64,000 bases of DNA, from contig JAJHZJ010000252.1 of assembly GCA_023548195.1 (NCBI GenBank), positions 5,764,242 through 5,828,241 of the forward strand, given 5' to 3'. This DNA is from Bettongia penicillata ogilbyi (lineage: Eukaryota; Chordata; Mammalia; Diprotodontia; Potoroidae). This document shows, one piece after another, positions 12,088-23,629 of the stretch; position 1 is the stretch's first letter; each line of letters opens with the position of its first letter. Under the pieces are notes generated by a model. It made no database searches. It saw only the letters and a list, made by a program, of their open reading frames with translations, and was not told the origin of the DNA. Position numbers and translations under genes: made by a program.

Positions 12088-12178
12088 AAGGCTAAAGAAC
12101 CATGTTTTAAACCCAGTTCACACTGATTGACCAACAATAAGTCCCAGGCCAAGCCTCATTTAGCGTCATTGTTTGAGT
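12088..12178 (-). repeat. Left arm of an inverted repeat pair (partner 13438-13535)
   Basis: Its reverse complement ('actgggtttaaaacatggtt', 'tgttggtcaatcagtgtgaa') closely matches the plus strand at 13438-13535. This is probably two opposed copies of one unidentified dispersed repeat. Confidence 0.75.
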
Positions 12179-12187
12179 ATGTATAAT

Positions 12188-12352
12188 ACACACACACACA
12201 CACATATTTGTACATAAATGTACATATATATGCATGTGTATGTATATGTGTATATGTGTAGGTATATGCATATATATACACATACACTCATACCTATATA
12301 TGTGTGTATGTATTCATATATATATATATATATATATACACACATGCATATA
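12188..12352. repeat. (CA)n/(TA)n/(TGTA)n compound microsatellite
   Basis: CA repeats, then mixed TGTATA units, then pure TA. Purine/pyrimidine alternation persists for over 150 bp. Confidence 0.93.
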
Positions 12353-12845
12353 CACCTAAAGACATTGTCAAAGAATCATAGAGCTACCCAAATACCTCAC
12401 AACTTTAAATTAACAACTTTAATTTCTTCATTGCCCACAAGTGTTATTCTGATGTTGCATTGTGACATGGAGATGACCTTGAGTCTCAAACTGACACCAG
12501 TGGAAGACAAGCTCTGGAAGGCTCCACTTCAATGGAAAGACTTTAGAGATAGCTCTAGCGACTGTCTACCTCTACTTTCCCAGCACTAATGTACCTGAAA
12601 AGTCCAGTCTCCACTAAATTAGTCATTTTGTGAGAAATTCTTTGACTTTGGCATGCATGGTAGCCCTGAATTAGAACTGGTCCACAGGCATAGAATAACC
12701 AGCGTAGCACAGCTGGCTCAACTGGTGGAAAGCTGTTCCAAGTGGGTGATAGGGTACAAGTATGAATCCTTTATATGGATAGATGGTTGGAAAGGAGAGG
12801 CCTCTTTTAGAATGATATAAGGGCTGCTCCATGTAGATAGAGGGA
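12353..12845. other. Intergenic, no gene seen
   Basis: No recognised repeat or coding similarity between the two microsatellites. Confidence 0.5.
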
Positions 12846-12929
12846 ATGGAGAGGGGGAGAGAGAGAGAGAGACAGACAGACATAAACAGAGAGAGGCAGA
12901 GAGAAAGAGAGACAGAGACAAAGAGAAGA

Positions 12930-12960
<31 letters not shown>

Positions 12961-12992
12961 GGAGAAGGAGGAGGAGGAGGAGGAGAAAGAAA
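12846..12992. repeat. (GA)n/(GGA)n purine tract
   Basis: About 145 bp of almost pure purine on the plus strand (GAGA, GACA, then GGA/GAA triplets), ending 'agaaagaaacaaagaa'. Confidence 0.95.
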
Positions 12993-13054
12993 CAAAGAAA
13001 TATGGAGTTCCAGCTGCGTCCCCAGTGGGGCAGTTCCTACGACTGCTCACAGAG

Positions 13055-13265
13055 GTTCTTGTCCTTCATTCTCAAAGACCATAACATCAGAGAGGTGGTG
13101 CCATGACATGCAAGTGAATTGGATTTAAGTGAGTGCAAAGTTACCAACCTCACTTTCTCCTCCTGAGTCATCTGGGTCCGGTGGCAAGATGTAGATCAAG
13201 ATGACTGAAGATGGTCCTGGATGGAGTGGGAGACCTTGCCCTTTTTAAACTAAAGTCTTTAACAG
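13055..13265 (-). repeat. Marsupial SINE with 'gaatgaaggac' tail
   Basis: The antisense tail 'gtccttcattctcaaagacc' is followed by 'gtgaattggatttaagtgag' and 'gatgtagatcaagatgactg'. Copies of the same family lie at 26225-26385 (plus) and 57712-57870 (minus). Confidence 0.75.
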
Positions 13266-13437
13266 GTCTCAGTTTGACTGAGGCAATGTCCATTCAGTGA
13301 CTAAGGCTAGGAAATAGTTGAGGCAGAATGTGCCCTCTTTTACCTAGTCAAAAAAAAATCAATCTAAGAGAGGAAGACCCTCAGAGTTTCTGGCCAAAAC
13401 ATAAAGGATTTCTATTTACATTGACTCTGAACCATCT

Positions 13438-13535
13438 GGACCCAAACAATGACCACTAAGTGAGACTTGAGCTAGCACCTATTGTTGGCCAATCAATGTG
13501 AATTGGGTTTAAAACATGGTCCTTAAGAAGGAGCT
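13438..13535 (+). repeat. Right arm of the inverted repeat pair (partner 12088-12178)
   Basis: 'tattgttggccaatcaatgt' and 'attgggtttaaaacatggtc' mirror the left arm. The two are separated by about 1.26 kb containing the purine tract and a SINE. Confidence 0.75.
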
Positions 13536-13799
13536 CTAGCCTTAAATTCCAAGATATCTTCAATAAAAGCAACCCTTAACACAAATACCATGGTCCTTTG
13601 AGTGTTCCATTCATACCAGATCAGAATGAATCCTTTCCCAGGACACTATGAAACAGAGAGAAAAAACTCCCACAAATAGTCTTCAGTCCTGTAGGTTCTC
13701 TTTCTGCTTCTTCAATAAATGAGGAGATAGAAAAGGGAAAGATGGAAAATACCCTTGTCAGATTATTTATAGACATTAAGTTGTTGGATATAAGTATCT

Positions 13800-14180
13800 A
13801 AATGTAAAATCCTTGTCCAGTGACTAATAAATGCACAGGAGAAGCTGAATCATTTCGATCTTGACATTTACAAAGGGCAATGGAGAGGAACAGGATAGGC
13901 ATGAATAGGCTGCAACATACGACCAACAAAGATTTGCCCAAGAAAAGCAACATAAAGGACATCAAAGAAATATATGACTGAAAAGGAAGTAAACCAGTCA
14001 CACAGCAGGAGCTAAGGATAATGGGTGGATGGATGACCCATGTGCTCCTTTGGTAGTTGCACAACTTCAAGAGGTCTACTGGGAGATCCTTTACATGTAG
14101 GGTGCATATCCTGTGGAGAATCACATAAGAGTGAGAGAAAAATTATACAGGATAAGAAAGCATGAATGGATGGGGATCCT
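13800..14180 (+). mobile_element. RTE-clade LINE remnant (C-terminal reverse transcriptase region)
   Basis: Conceptual reading 'RAMERNRIGMNRL', then 'KDLPKKSNIKDIKEIYD', follows the RTE pattern 'MERRMLGI-RDRIRNE-RRTKVKDV-E', with stops after it. It is a different lineage or segment from the element at 48541-49785. Confidence 0.5.
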
Positions 14181-14309
14181 CACCCTTGTAGGGGGAAACA
14201 GCATTTCTGAGATCACAGATTCACCAAAGTATCAAGGTATACCCTTAATATGTAATCCTTAGTCCAGTGATCAACAAATTGAGACTTTAACAAGTCAGAA
14301 CAAAACATT

Positions 14310-14465
14310 AGCATTGACCTTCCTTGTATATATAGAACCTATATCCAATTGCAGGCCATCTTGGGGAAGGAGGAGGGGATTGAAGGGGAAAAATTTAAAA
14401 CTCAAAAGCTGGTGGAACTGAGTGTTGTAAACTAAAAGTAAATAAATATTGATAAAATTTGACAT
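14310..14465 (+). mobile_element. L1 3' UTR terminus
   Basis: 'ggccatcttggggaaggagg', 'aaatttaaaactcaaaagct' and 'gttgtaaactaaaagtaaat' match the marsupial L1 end, including the A-rich tail. Confidence 0.6.
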
Positions 14466-15064
14466 TCTTACTATAAATGAATCCAGTCACTGTAGCTAAA
14501 TGATTCAAAGTACGGCTCACAGGTTTCTTTTGAAGAATAAATACAGGAGTTGACAATGTTGTTTCAATTGTGTTCCCAAACATAAGAAATGTAATTTTAG
14601 GGGATACTTGATAGTGTTTATAAAGAATAAAATAAAACAGAAAAATAATAAGATACTTATAGTTTATGCATCTTTGTAGATATTTATTACAGAGGATAGA
14701 ACCACAGAAGAATATTTTGGAATACTTTAAATGATCTTTCAAATTGTCTATCTATACCTTGCGATAGTGATATTGTAAACATTGGCACAGGATTAGGCAG
14801 CTAAAACCGTTGAAAAATAAGAGTTTTGTATAAAAAAAAAGAAATAAAGAAAGTAGGTTACTCAAGATCCTCACATTTTTGTACCATAAATACTTTCTTT
14901 AGGAAAAGTTGTAGCAAGCATGGAAAAGAAATGAAAGTGACCATGTGACCTGCAACTCCAAGCTGCCCTGAAGGCATGCAGACGCACCCTCTTTTATTGG
15001 AGGAATTTTAAAGAAGTAACACTCTTCACATCAGGATGTGTCTCATTTTATTTTTCTTTAATCT
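14466..15064. other. Intergenic, no gene seen
   Basis: AT-rich; an open frame on the minus strand has no recognisable similarity. Confidence 0.5.
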
Positions 15065-15303
15065 TTTTTCGGTCTTGTTTGACTCTTTGTGACTCCATTT
15101 GGGGCTTTCTTGGCAATGATACTAGAGTGGTTTGCCCTTTCCTTCTCCAGCTCATTTTACAGATAAAGAAACTGAGACATGGAGTTACATGGCTTGCCTA
15201 GGGTCACCAGTAAGTGTCTGAGGCCAGATTTGAACTCAAGAAGATGAGTTTTTCTGACTCCAGGCCTGGCACTTTATTTACAGTAGTCACCTAGCTGCTT
15301 AGG
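15065..15303 (-). repeat. RTE-tailed SINE
   Basis: The antisense tail 'tttgactctttgtgactcca' and 'gtggtttgccctttccttct' precede the SINE body 'gaggccagatttgaactcaa' and head 'gtcacctagctgctt'. The tail matches the RTE/BovB LINE terminus. Confidence 0.88.
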
Positions 15304-15409
15304 GGTATTCAATTTCCCACTTGCAACAAACTAAGGCCATCAAGAAATCTGAACTTAAGACAACTTTTTAATAATGCATATAAAGAATACAAAAGAGAAG
15401 TGTTACAGG

Positions 15410-15625
15410 GAAGGAATAAACATTTATGAGGAGCCTACTATGTGTCATATTTGATACTCAGAACAGCCCTATGTGGTAGTACAACTATTCCCATTTTACA
15501 GTTAAGGAAACTGAAGCAGGTAGAGGTAAAGTGACTTGCCCAGGTCATGAAGCTAGTGAGTGTCTGAGGTGGGATCTGAACTCGGGTCTTTCTGACTTGA
15601 GGCCCAATGCTCTATCCATGTGCTT
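15410..15625 (-). repeat. MIR/THER1-type CORE-SINE
   Basis: 'gagcctactatgtgtcat', 'cattttacagttaaggaaac', 'aaagtgacttgcccaggtca', 'ctgaactcgggtctttctga'. Confidence 0.85.
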
Positions 15626-16384
15626 CATAGTGAACCTCAAGTTAAGTTCCCTCTGGTCACTCTTTTGTGGCATGTTTTGAAATCTCTACAAGAGATTTAT
15701 AACATTAGTAGGTGAAGTCCCAAGAAGCCTGAGTATATTACTGTTTGTGGGTCTTGGGCCAGTGCAGGACAACTTGACCTTTCCTTGCTCCCTAGGGCTT
15801 TGTACCCCCTTTGTACCCAATTTGAACTGCCTTTATTCTCATTCCCAGTGTTTGCCACCAACTCTACTGTCTTTCCTCCAAGGTTCACTGAAATAGACTT
15901 GCTGTCCTCATTACCACCACCCCTTGGAAGATCCTCCATCATGTTGATGGTTCTTTCTCTTATTCAACCATTCCCATTAGATTATGTCTGGAAATGTGCC
16001 TGGTCTCCCACCATATCAGCCCTCCATGGTGTGCTCAGCTCTCCTTCTCATGGGGCTGGCTCCAAATGAGCCAGGAAAGAAGAGAGGGTCTGGTCCAACC
16101 TCATCTCAGTAGGAGGAACAGGCATCTTCTCTGCCTACTACAACCCTATTGAAGTAGACAGGAAGCTATAGATTTATTACTGATTCAAGAACTCTCAACC
16201 TATTATATGTAGTCAAATCTTTGAGTGAGTGGAGAAAAAAATAAAGTAAAAAGTCATTGAAAAGAAAGAATACAAACAAGAAACAGAGAGTGCATATGGT
16301 TATAGCAACTCCAGTCAGATCTGCTTAAAAGCCTGCTTCTGAAAATGTGGTGGTGGACAAAAGTGACTGCTTATCATTGGTTTT
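15626..16384. other. Intergenic, no gene seen
   Basis: No recognised repeat or exon. Open frames on both strands at 15697-16069 lack similarity to any family I know. Confidence 0.45.
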
Positions 16385-16600
16385 GAGAGGTAGCATGATA
16401 CAATAGAAAGACAGTCTTGAAGTCAAGAGGATTGGTTTTAAGTCCGTTCTATGACATGTACTCGCTGTACTGACACAAACAAGCTGAATAACTCTCAGGC
16501 AATTTCCAAGATTCTATTACAGACCAGTAGCTGAGCTATGTTGGTAGAGGGAGTTTTCACATTGGAAATTCCCTGTACCAAGTAAAATGACAGACCTAGA
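16385..16600 (+). repeat. tRNA-headed marsupial SINE
   Basis: 'gaggtagcatgatacaatag' head, 'actctcaggcaatttccaag' middle and 'gttggtagagggagttttca' tail. It is related to the copy at 9262-9490. Confidence 0.75.
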
Positions 16601-16639
16601 CCATAAAAAAGAAAATTATCAGCATCATCCATCTATTCC

Positions 16640-16925
16640 TCTAACAAGCATTTGTTAAGCACCTACTAAGTGCCAGACATTATGCTGAGTATTGGAGATA
16701 CAAAAACCAAAATATATAGTTCCTGTTCCATTAGATTATATTCCCTTGTTGGGGGTGAGGGTGGGGGTGAGGGGAAGACAAAGTTAACAGAGGTAAAGTA
16801 AATACAAATTAATATCAAGGAAAGGGTATTAGTAACTAGGGTGATCAAGATAGGTCTTGTGTGGAAGGTAGATCTTGAGGTAAACTTTGAAGAAAGCTAG
16901 GAATTCTATGAACTAGAGAATCCAA
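16640..16925 (-). repeat. L2/MIR3-type 3' region
   Basis: 'gttaagcacctactaagtgc', 'gctgagtattggagatacaa' and, further in, 'aactttgaagaaagctagga' follow the same layout as at 38065-38400 and 57260-57690. A GGGGGT-rich run lies at 16748-16775. Confidence 0.7.
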
Positions 16926-16984
16926 ATTACAACTAACCCAAAACAGCTGTGGAAAGATACATGGCAAATATTTTTGTCAGTAGT

Positions 16985-17208
16985 AGTAGCAGTAATAGAA
17001 CTAATATTTATAAAGCTCTTTAAAGTCTACAAAATACTTTACAAATATAATCTTATTTCATCCCCATAAGACCTTAGGAGACCTCATTGTACAGATGAAG
17101 GTTAAGTGACTTACCTAAGTTCACATAGTAAGTGCCTGAGATCAGATTTGGGTCTTTATGACTCAAAGTCCAGCACTCTATCCACTATACCACCTAGCTG
17201 CCCCTGGT
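16985..17208 (-). repeat. MIR/THER1-type CORE-SINE
   Basis: 'tacaaaatactttacaaata', 'gttaagtgacttacctaagt', 'cactataccacctagctgcc'; near full length in antisense. Confidence 0.85.
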
Positions 17209-17224
17209 ACATTATCAGTAATTA

Positions 17225-17470
17225 ATGATGAGCGGAAGAATTGGTATGAAAGACATTATTAAGAGCACATTTAATTGGAAGGACAACTGAACCAGTCATG
17301 CAATAAGAATGAAATAATGGATGATTTTTTCAGTCTAAGTACTTCAGTAGGTCTGCTAAGGTATTAAGAACAAACCAACAGAAGCCTCTGGTACATTGGA
17401 GAGATCCTTTTTCTAAGGACAGAAATATACAGGATGAGAATCACAATAGGTGAAGAACTTGGGATCTCGA
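17225..17470 (+). mobile_element. Possible RTE-clade LINE 3' scrap
   Basis: 'gaccagtc...' and 'atatacaggatgagaatcac' parallel the end of the remnant at 13800-14180 ('ttatacaggataagaaagca'). Only patchy similarity is visible. Confidence 0.3.
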
Positions 17471-17696
17471 CAAGCAAAGGAACCTCTTGCATTAATTAAA
17501 TAATTGATTTAAACTAAGTTCCTGCTTTTTCACCTCCCCTGTGTTCTGCCTTCCACTTTGTAGGTGTTGTTCAGTGGTTTTCCAGCTGCGTTCCACTCCA
17601 TAACTTTATTTGGGGTTTTCTTTTGCAGAGATACTAAAGTGGTTTGCCATTTCCTTCTCCTCATTTTTACAGATGAGGAAACTGAAGCAAACAATT

Positions 17697-18174
17697 AGTT
17701 AAAGATCTTCCCTGACCATTAACAGGCTTCACCTAAAGCCCATTAAGGGGAACTTTTTTAATTTCAATGATGCCCCTGGCTCTGAAAAGTGTACATATAC
17801 TCTGAGGTGAGGTTTTGCTTTGGGGGCTTGGAAGAAGTTTTCTGTGCCAGATGAGACTCTAGGTAGCCATTAAGGAGGCCCCTGCCCCCTTTGAAAACCC
17901 AGATGCTGGTGCTCCTCTCTTTGGTAACTTTGTAGGTATGTAATGGTCAGACAGTTGGATCTGCCTGTTGAACTGTGATGTATATCTTGCTTATGGTCAG
18001 ACAGCTAGAAGCCCTGTCTGTTGGTCTTTGTTTCTATGCTTGTATTTTCTCTGTTGGTGAATGCAATTAAAGTAGATTTCTGACTCCTCAAAAATTGCTT
18101 TCCTTTTAGAAATTCAGATCTAAGAACCTGTACAATAGGTCCTCCCTGTGTATGCCAGAGTGCTTGCTGCTACA
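17697..18174 (+). mobile_element. Solo LTR, family 1, copy 1
   Basis: It opens 'gttaaagatcttccctgacc' and closes 'gtgcttgctgctaca'. It shares its full order with copies at 53479-53960 and 62424-62971: 'gccagatgagactctaggta', 'gaaaacccagatgctggtgc', 'tatggtcagacagctagaag'. No gag/pol/env flanks it, so it is a solo LTR of an endogenous retrovirus. Confidence 0.75.
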
Positions 18175-18258
18175 AATGACTTTCCCAGGATCACACAGTT
18201 AGTAATTTTCTGGTGTCAGATTTTAATTCAGGTCTTCCTGACTCCGGGTTTTAAGGAT

Positions 18259-18787
18259 TGTTAAGGGGTCTCCTGAACTTGTCTTTTTAAGTTGACATAT
18301 TTTCCAGAAACACTGGACCCAGAGTACACATGGGGCCCTCAATGTGTCAAGAATGAAGCACCCCTAAGCTGACATAATTTGTTGTACCCCAAGTCCAAGC
18401 TGGACTCCCTATGTGTCCCTGGGAGGAAAGACAGGCACCAGCTGGTCTGTGCCACTTTGAGATGATGGTTGTGCAGCTGGGATCCTTTGCAGATAAGCAA
18501 ACCCTTCTATCTTCATAGTCCAGCATTTCTAAAGACTAAAGAATGAGGCTTTTGTCACCACCTTGCTCCTCCCTGTGGGAGTGGTCTTGTCTTTTTCCCC
18601 ACCTTTGCTGCACCATTCCCCCTTCCACATCATGCCTTTTCCTGGTATCCCCTCCTCCCATTGTCCTGCTATTATAAAATAAACTTTTCTAAAGGCTGGA
18701 AACATTTTGGGTTCCACATGCATGTTCATTTCTCTTATAATAAACCTGGTTTTCATATCAATCCTGTGTTGTGATTGCCTGTTGACA
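18259..18787 (+). mobile_element. Solo LTR, family 2
   Basis: Its outer bases read TGTTAAGGGG to TTGACA. Two AATAAA-like signals sit near the end ('aaaataaacttttctaaagg', 'aataaacctggttttcat'), as in a retroviral R region. It interrupts a SINE, which fixes both boundaries. An 'AAGG'-like motif occurs at both flanks and may be the target duplication. Confidence 0.6.
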
Positions 18788-18954
18788 AGGCCCAATGCTT
18801 TATCCAATATATCACCTCCCTGCCCTTCTGGCTTTTCACTACTAATCAACTAAACTATACTACTGATTTTCTAAGTGCTAAGAAAAATATCTTGTATATG
18901 ATATGGAATTTGCTAGAGAAAGTATCCTGTCACGAATAGCATGTCAAAATGTCT

Positions 18955-19075
18955 ACTTCAATTCCAGAAACACCTGTTAGGGGCCCATCAGGTACAAGTC
19001 TCTGCCCAAGACACTGAGGATACAAAGACAGAAAAAAACCAGTCCCTACGCTCAGTGAGTGTACATTTATTGTTC
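18955..19075 (-). repeat. L2/MIR3-type 3' end
   Basis: 'gcccaagacactgaggatac' and 'aaaaccagtccctacgctca' are the antisense tail pattern. Confidence 0.6.
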
Positions 19076-19234
19076 TTTTGTAGAACTGTGAGTGAGATGA
19101 TGATACTGTGGGCATTTGTGAACAAGGAATATGTGTAGATTGGACAGTAACTATGTGCCAGTTCTTGAAAGCATTAGGGAAGGGACCCACCTAGAACTTT
19201 AGATATTTAGTGATGTTTTACTATGTTTTTTCCT

Positions 19235-19305
19235 TTCCTTATATCCCCAGTGGTTAGCGCAGTGCCTGGAACACAGTAAGTACTTAAAAAATGCTTCAGG
19301 TTTTG
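19235..19305 (+). repeat. L2/MIR3-type 3' tail
   Basis: 'ccccagtggttagcgcagtg' followed by 'cctggaacacagtaagtact'. Confidence 0.6.
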
Positions 19306-19497
19306 TTGTTCTATTGTCAATAATTCATCTTTAATCTTTCAGGTCTGGAGGTATCAGAAGATTACTCTCTGTTATTTCTGAATGTTTCCTAGATGTGGCT
19401 TAAGCCTTAACTTTTCATTGGACTTCTGATAAGTCCACTTATATCGCTTCCATTTTATTCCCACCCTCAGATGCCCCTGCATTATGCTGCAGTGACT

Positions 19498-19878
<381 letters not shown>

Positions 19879-21667
19879 AAAATGGAGAGGTGGAGGAAAG
19901 GAGAAAGAAGGTGAAGGCACCCTAAATATCAGGGATGCCTGAATGATCATTCTGTATACTGTGCCCTGGATAAACACTGCCACCTGGTGGCCATGACAAG
20001 TGTGATTATTTTATTTAAATTTTATTTAAAGGTAGGATGGGGAGTGTTTTCTATTCAAGTTTCTGAAAAAATGTGGGAGGGTGCAAGGCTGGTGGAAACA
20101 CTCAGTTATTTTTACTGGCTTTCATATACCTGGGGTATTAGGAGCTCCCAGAACTACATATTTTTTTGTTGTTGTGGGACCAAAGAGGGAGAATTTGATG
20201 AAACAGCTGTTAGTAGAGGTTCCTGCCTTTCTTCGAATGCTCCCATTACAAATGCTAGTAGGTTGAGGAGTGACAAAAGAAACTAACAGGGAAGAGCGAT
20301 TTTTCTTTCCCATGTGGATCCATCATTCAAGTATTTATTGGTTTTTGCTCGAGGTAATGTGGGGTAATGTGGAGAATACAGAAATGATATATAGCAGGTT
20401 TTGGATGTAAAAGACAGAAGACAGGACCTACTCATGTGATAATAGTTTAACATCTGAATTTCTTACTTATTTTTTTACATTCTTTTCTTTTTAAATTTTG
20501 ACTTCTAAATTCTCCTCCTCCCTCCCACCACCACTGAGAAGTGAAACGTGATAGCAATTAAACATGTGAAATCACTCATGTGACAAAATTGAAGAATAAT
20601 AATCGAAGCCAATATGAAATGTGGTCTGTTAGCAGTTAATATGAAGAATTATGAAGGAGAAAGCTAAGCTAAGGGATAATGGGTGAGGGAATCTCATTTT
20701 AAATCCTGCTGTAGGCTAATAAGTTTCCAGGGCTTCAAAGGGATATAGGCAAAGCACTAATATTGAATCTAATTCAACAAACTGAGTTTAAGGACTCAGA
20801 ATTAATAAAGGAAAAATGAGCAATTCCCTACTCCTTTATACCAGAAAAAGATAAAACCCACATACGAAAAAATATGATTTTTTTTTGATTCTGCATCTCT
20901 ACACTCATCAAAGTCCCCAGATATAAGCAATACATACTTATATACAGGGAACATGTGTATTGGAGGTAAGACTCACTTCCTTCCACACTTAGATGTAAAA
21001 TACATATTTCCTATCAAAGTGGAGTTGGACGATGTCCCAATACATAGACACCTGGGCAGAATCTTCTGATTGGGCCATTCTAGTAATTACTAATGACGGT
21101 CCTCACATTTCTGTGACTAACTGGCTCCATGCCTTCTCATGGCCTTATTCTAAAACTGGGCTTGGTCCTAGTCAATTGGAAAATGTCATCCTAGGGAGCA
21201 GATGTGCTCTTATCTGGCTGGCTGATTTAGCATTTTCATGGTTCAGTTAGGCCTGTCAATGGGACATCAAGTTCTACCAAGTTATCTCTCAGGACAGTAC
21301 AAACATTGATTAGTCTTACTCAGAGAATCAGAAAATGCTCTGTCATAACATTTATTTTCCCCAGGGAGGGGCTGAAAACAGTAGTATTTTGAGCGTGTAG
21401 CATCTTCAGTTTTCCTATTTCCTGCCAGTTACCATTGCCAGATCTGAAAATACTCCTGCTTCATCTGAATAATGTTGTATTGGGTAATGAAACTGTGGCT
21501 TATCTCTCCTCTTCAGCACTGGCGCTCCTGAGGGGATCAGGGAAGTAGAAAATGGAATTTAAATCAATCTGAAAGATTTATGAGACCCAGAGAATGAAGT
21601 CAACATTTGCTGAGGTGAATCATGATTAGTTTTCTCCATAAAATAAGAGGAGACTAAAGGAGAACAT
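19879..21667. other. Intergenic, no gene seen
   Basis: About 1.8 kb with no clear repeat family and no exon. 'attcaagtatttattggttt' near 20325 may be a scrap of an L2 tail. Confidence 0.45.
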
Positions 21668-21735
21668 ATCATAGAAACATAGAATATTAGAGTTGGGAGG
21701 GACCTCAAAAGTCATCTAGTCCAATCTTCCACCTG
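21668..21735. repeat. CR1/L3-like terminal fragment
   Basis: 'agttgggagggacctcaaaa' and 'gtcatctagtccaatcttcc' match the conserved end of CR1/L3-type elements. It is cut off by the adjoining purine array. Confidence 0.45.
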
Positions 21736-21747
21736 TAGAAGTTATGT

Positions 21748-21821
21748 AGGAAAGAAAGAAGGAAAGAAAGGAAGGAAGAAAGAAAGAAAGAAAGAAAGAA
21801 AGGAAGGAAGGAAGGAAGGAA

Positions 21822-21911
<90 letters not shown>

Positions 21912-21972
21912 AGGAGGAGGAGGAGGAGGGAGGAAGGAAGGAAGGAAGGAAGGAAGGAAGGAAGGAAGGAAA
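21748..21972. repeat. (GAAA)n/(GGAA)n purine tract
   Basis: Around 225 bp of pure purine: GGAA blocks flank a long GAAA core, with (GGA)n before the last GGAA block. Confidence 0.98.
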
Positions 21973-22059
21973 GTCTGAGTCCTGAACACATGAAAATCAC
22001 AGACATTAGAGCTGAAAGCAAGTGCAAAACCCTCACCAGCTCATACCTGTAAATTTTCA

Positions 22060-22185
22060 GTGTGGGCATTTATATGTCAGAAATTGGCAAATAAATAGGG
22101 GCTTGATTTATTCTTTGTTTACTGTCTAGACTTAATAAAAATAAATGTCAATGCAGATTAAACTGGAAAGTGTGTGCTGTGTACC
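22060..22185. repeat. hAT-like nonautonomous repeat, copy C of three
   Basis: 'cttgatttattctttgttta' with 'ctgtctagacttaataaaaa' and 'agattaaactggaaagtgtg' match 63740-63850 and, more loosely, 8780-8870. Confidence 0.5.
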
Positions 22186-22229
22186 CTTCTTCTGGAAAAC
22201 CTTGCTATTAAACATTTCCCGGCACACCC

Positions 22230-23000
22230 TTGATTCAAAGGGACCTCCGAGATCATTGACTCTTATCTGTACCTGAACAAGAATCCTTTCTACAGCATCC
22301 CTGGCAAGTACTACTAGTGAGAGGGAACCCACCCTTCCACCTTTGGCTATCTCTGATGATTCAGAAGTTGTCCCCTTTATGTTCAGCCTAAATGTGTTTC
22401 TTCAGATTCCTCCCATGGTTCTTAATTCTCCTTTCTGAGGTTATGAAGATCAAGTACCACCAACATGATAGCCACCTTTCAAGTACAGGAGAACCAGTGG
22501 CACATAGTAGGCACTTAGTAAATGATTTTTACTTGAATAGCTATCAGGTACTCTCTCCTTGTCTTCTCCAAGCTGAAGAACGTTTCTTTCTTCAACCAGT
22601 CTTTACATGTCATGAATTTAAGGTTCTTCACCTTCCTCATTAGCCATCCAATTTATCAAGGCCATTCCAAAACCCAACACAACACCGCACTGTCATGGTT
22701 CCGAGTTCAGCAGTACTATCATCTTTGGAATCCCAGACATTGTCTCTGAATGTAGCCTGATAAACAAACACTAGAAGTTCACTCATTGAACTTGTAGTCC
22801 ACTAAAACCTCTTTCAGATTAACTTCTATTTAGCCATGCCTCCCCTATCTTGTAGTTGTAAAATTAAATTTGTGAACCCAGTAATTCATTAGTCAATAAC
22901 TGTGCACTTATCCCTATTGAATTCCATGAAAAGAAGGTAATTCCTTTCATTCAAAACATCCTGACCTATAAAGATGTTTTGAGATCCTGATTATACAATA
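22230..23000 (-). mobile_element. CR1/L3-type LINE 3' remnant
   Basis: The antisense pattern has 'cctgaacaagaatcctttct', 'agtgagagggaacccaccct', 'tgtgtttcttcagattcctc', 'ttcaaccagtctttacatgt' and 'cttatccctattgaattcca', in the order expected of the reversed CR1/L3 3' region. An L2-type tail ('ggcacatagtaggcacttag') sits within it at about 22487-22545. Confidence 0.7.
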
Positions 23001-23027
23001 ATAATTAATCATAAGCACTGGCATTTA

Positions 23028-23268
23028 TATTTGGTCAAGTTTGGTCCAACACTCTGTGACCCCAATTAGGGTTTTCTTTACAAAGATAATGAAGTGGTTT
23101 GCCATTTCCTTCTTCAGTGCATTTTACAGATGAGAAAACTGAGGCCAATAGGATGAAGTAACTTGGCCAGGGTCACACAGCTAGTACATGTCTGAGGCAG
23201 AATTTGAACTCGTCTTCTTAACTCTTAACCAGTACTCTATCCACTGCACCACCACACTGCTCATTAAC
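23028..23268 (-). repeat. RTE-tailed SINE
   Basis: 'tggtccaacactctgtgacc', 'gtggtttgccatttccttct', 'gggtcacacagctagtacat', 'ctatccactgcaccaccaca'. Confidence 0.88.
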
Positions 23269-23284
23269 ATTATAGCCTAAGTCA

Positions 23285-23410
23285 CACCAGAAGCAGATGG
23301 TGGTGCAATGGATACAATTCTGGGCTTGGAGTTGGGAAGACTCGAGCTCTTTTAGGCACTTCCTAGCATATATTCTACATGATGACAGTGGTACTGATAA
23401 TTCAGTGAGA
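23285..23410 (+). repeat. tRNA-headed SINE fragment
   Basis: 'gatggtggtgcaatggatac' and 'ggagttgggaagactcgagc'. It lies head-to-head with the previous SINE. Confidence 0.6.
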
Positions 23411-23629
23411 TGAAATGATTTTCACATGATTATCAAGTTTGGAATCCTAATAAAAACTTTTATCTTTATGTGGGTTTTTTTAGTTTTTTTTAAGTTTTAA
23501 GATTTTTTTTAAACTTTTCATTTTACCTTTTCAAAAGTCTTTGATCTCATAAAACACTTGTTTACAAGACTGGCGGGGAGAAGGGAAATTATGAAAGGAG
23601 GGCTTCATAGAACTGTTTCAAAACTAAAA

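Larger units (their letters stand above)
17560..18830 (-). repeat. RTE-tailed SINE split in three by two LTR insertions
   Basis: SINE pieces lie at about 17560-17696 ('tttatttggggttttctttt', 'gtggtttgccatttccttct', 'agatgaggaaactgaag'), 18175-18258 ('atgactttcccaggatcaca', 'caggtcttcctgactccggg') and 18788-18830 ('ggcccaatgctttatccaat'). Removing both inserts restores the usual SINE order. Confidence 0.8.

Noticed and set aside
12718..13106. Open frames on both strands near 12.7-13.1 kb
   Set aside because: They arise from the GA/GGA tract; both strands stay open because stop codons are rare in such repeats.
21705..22069. Open frames of Ser/Phe/Leu repeats
   Set aside because: They come from the (GAAA)n/(GGAA)n array and have no coding character.
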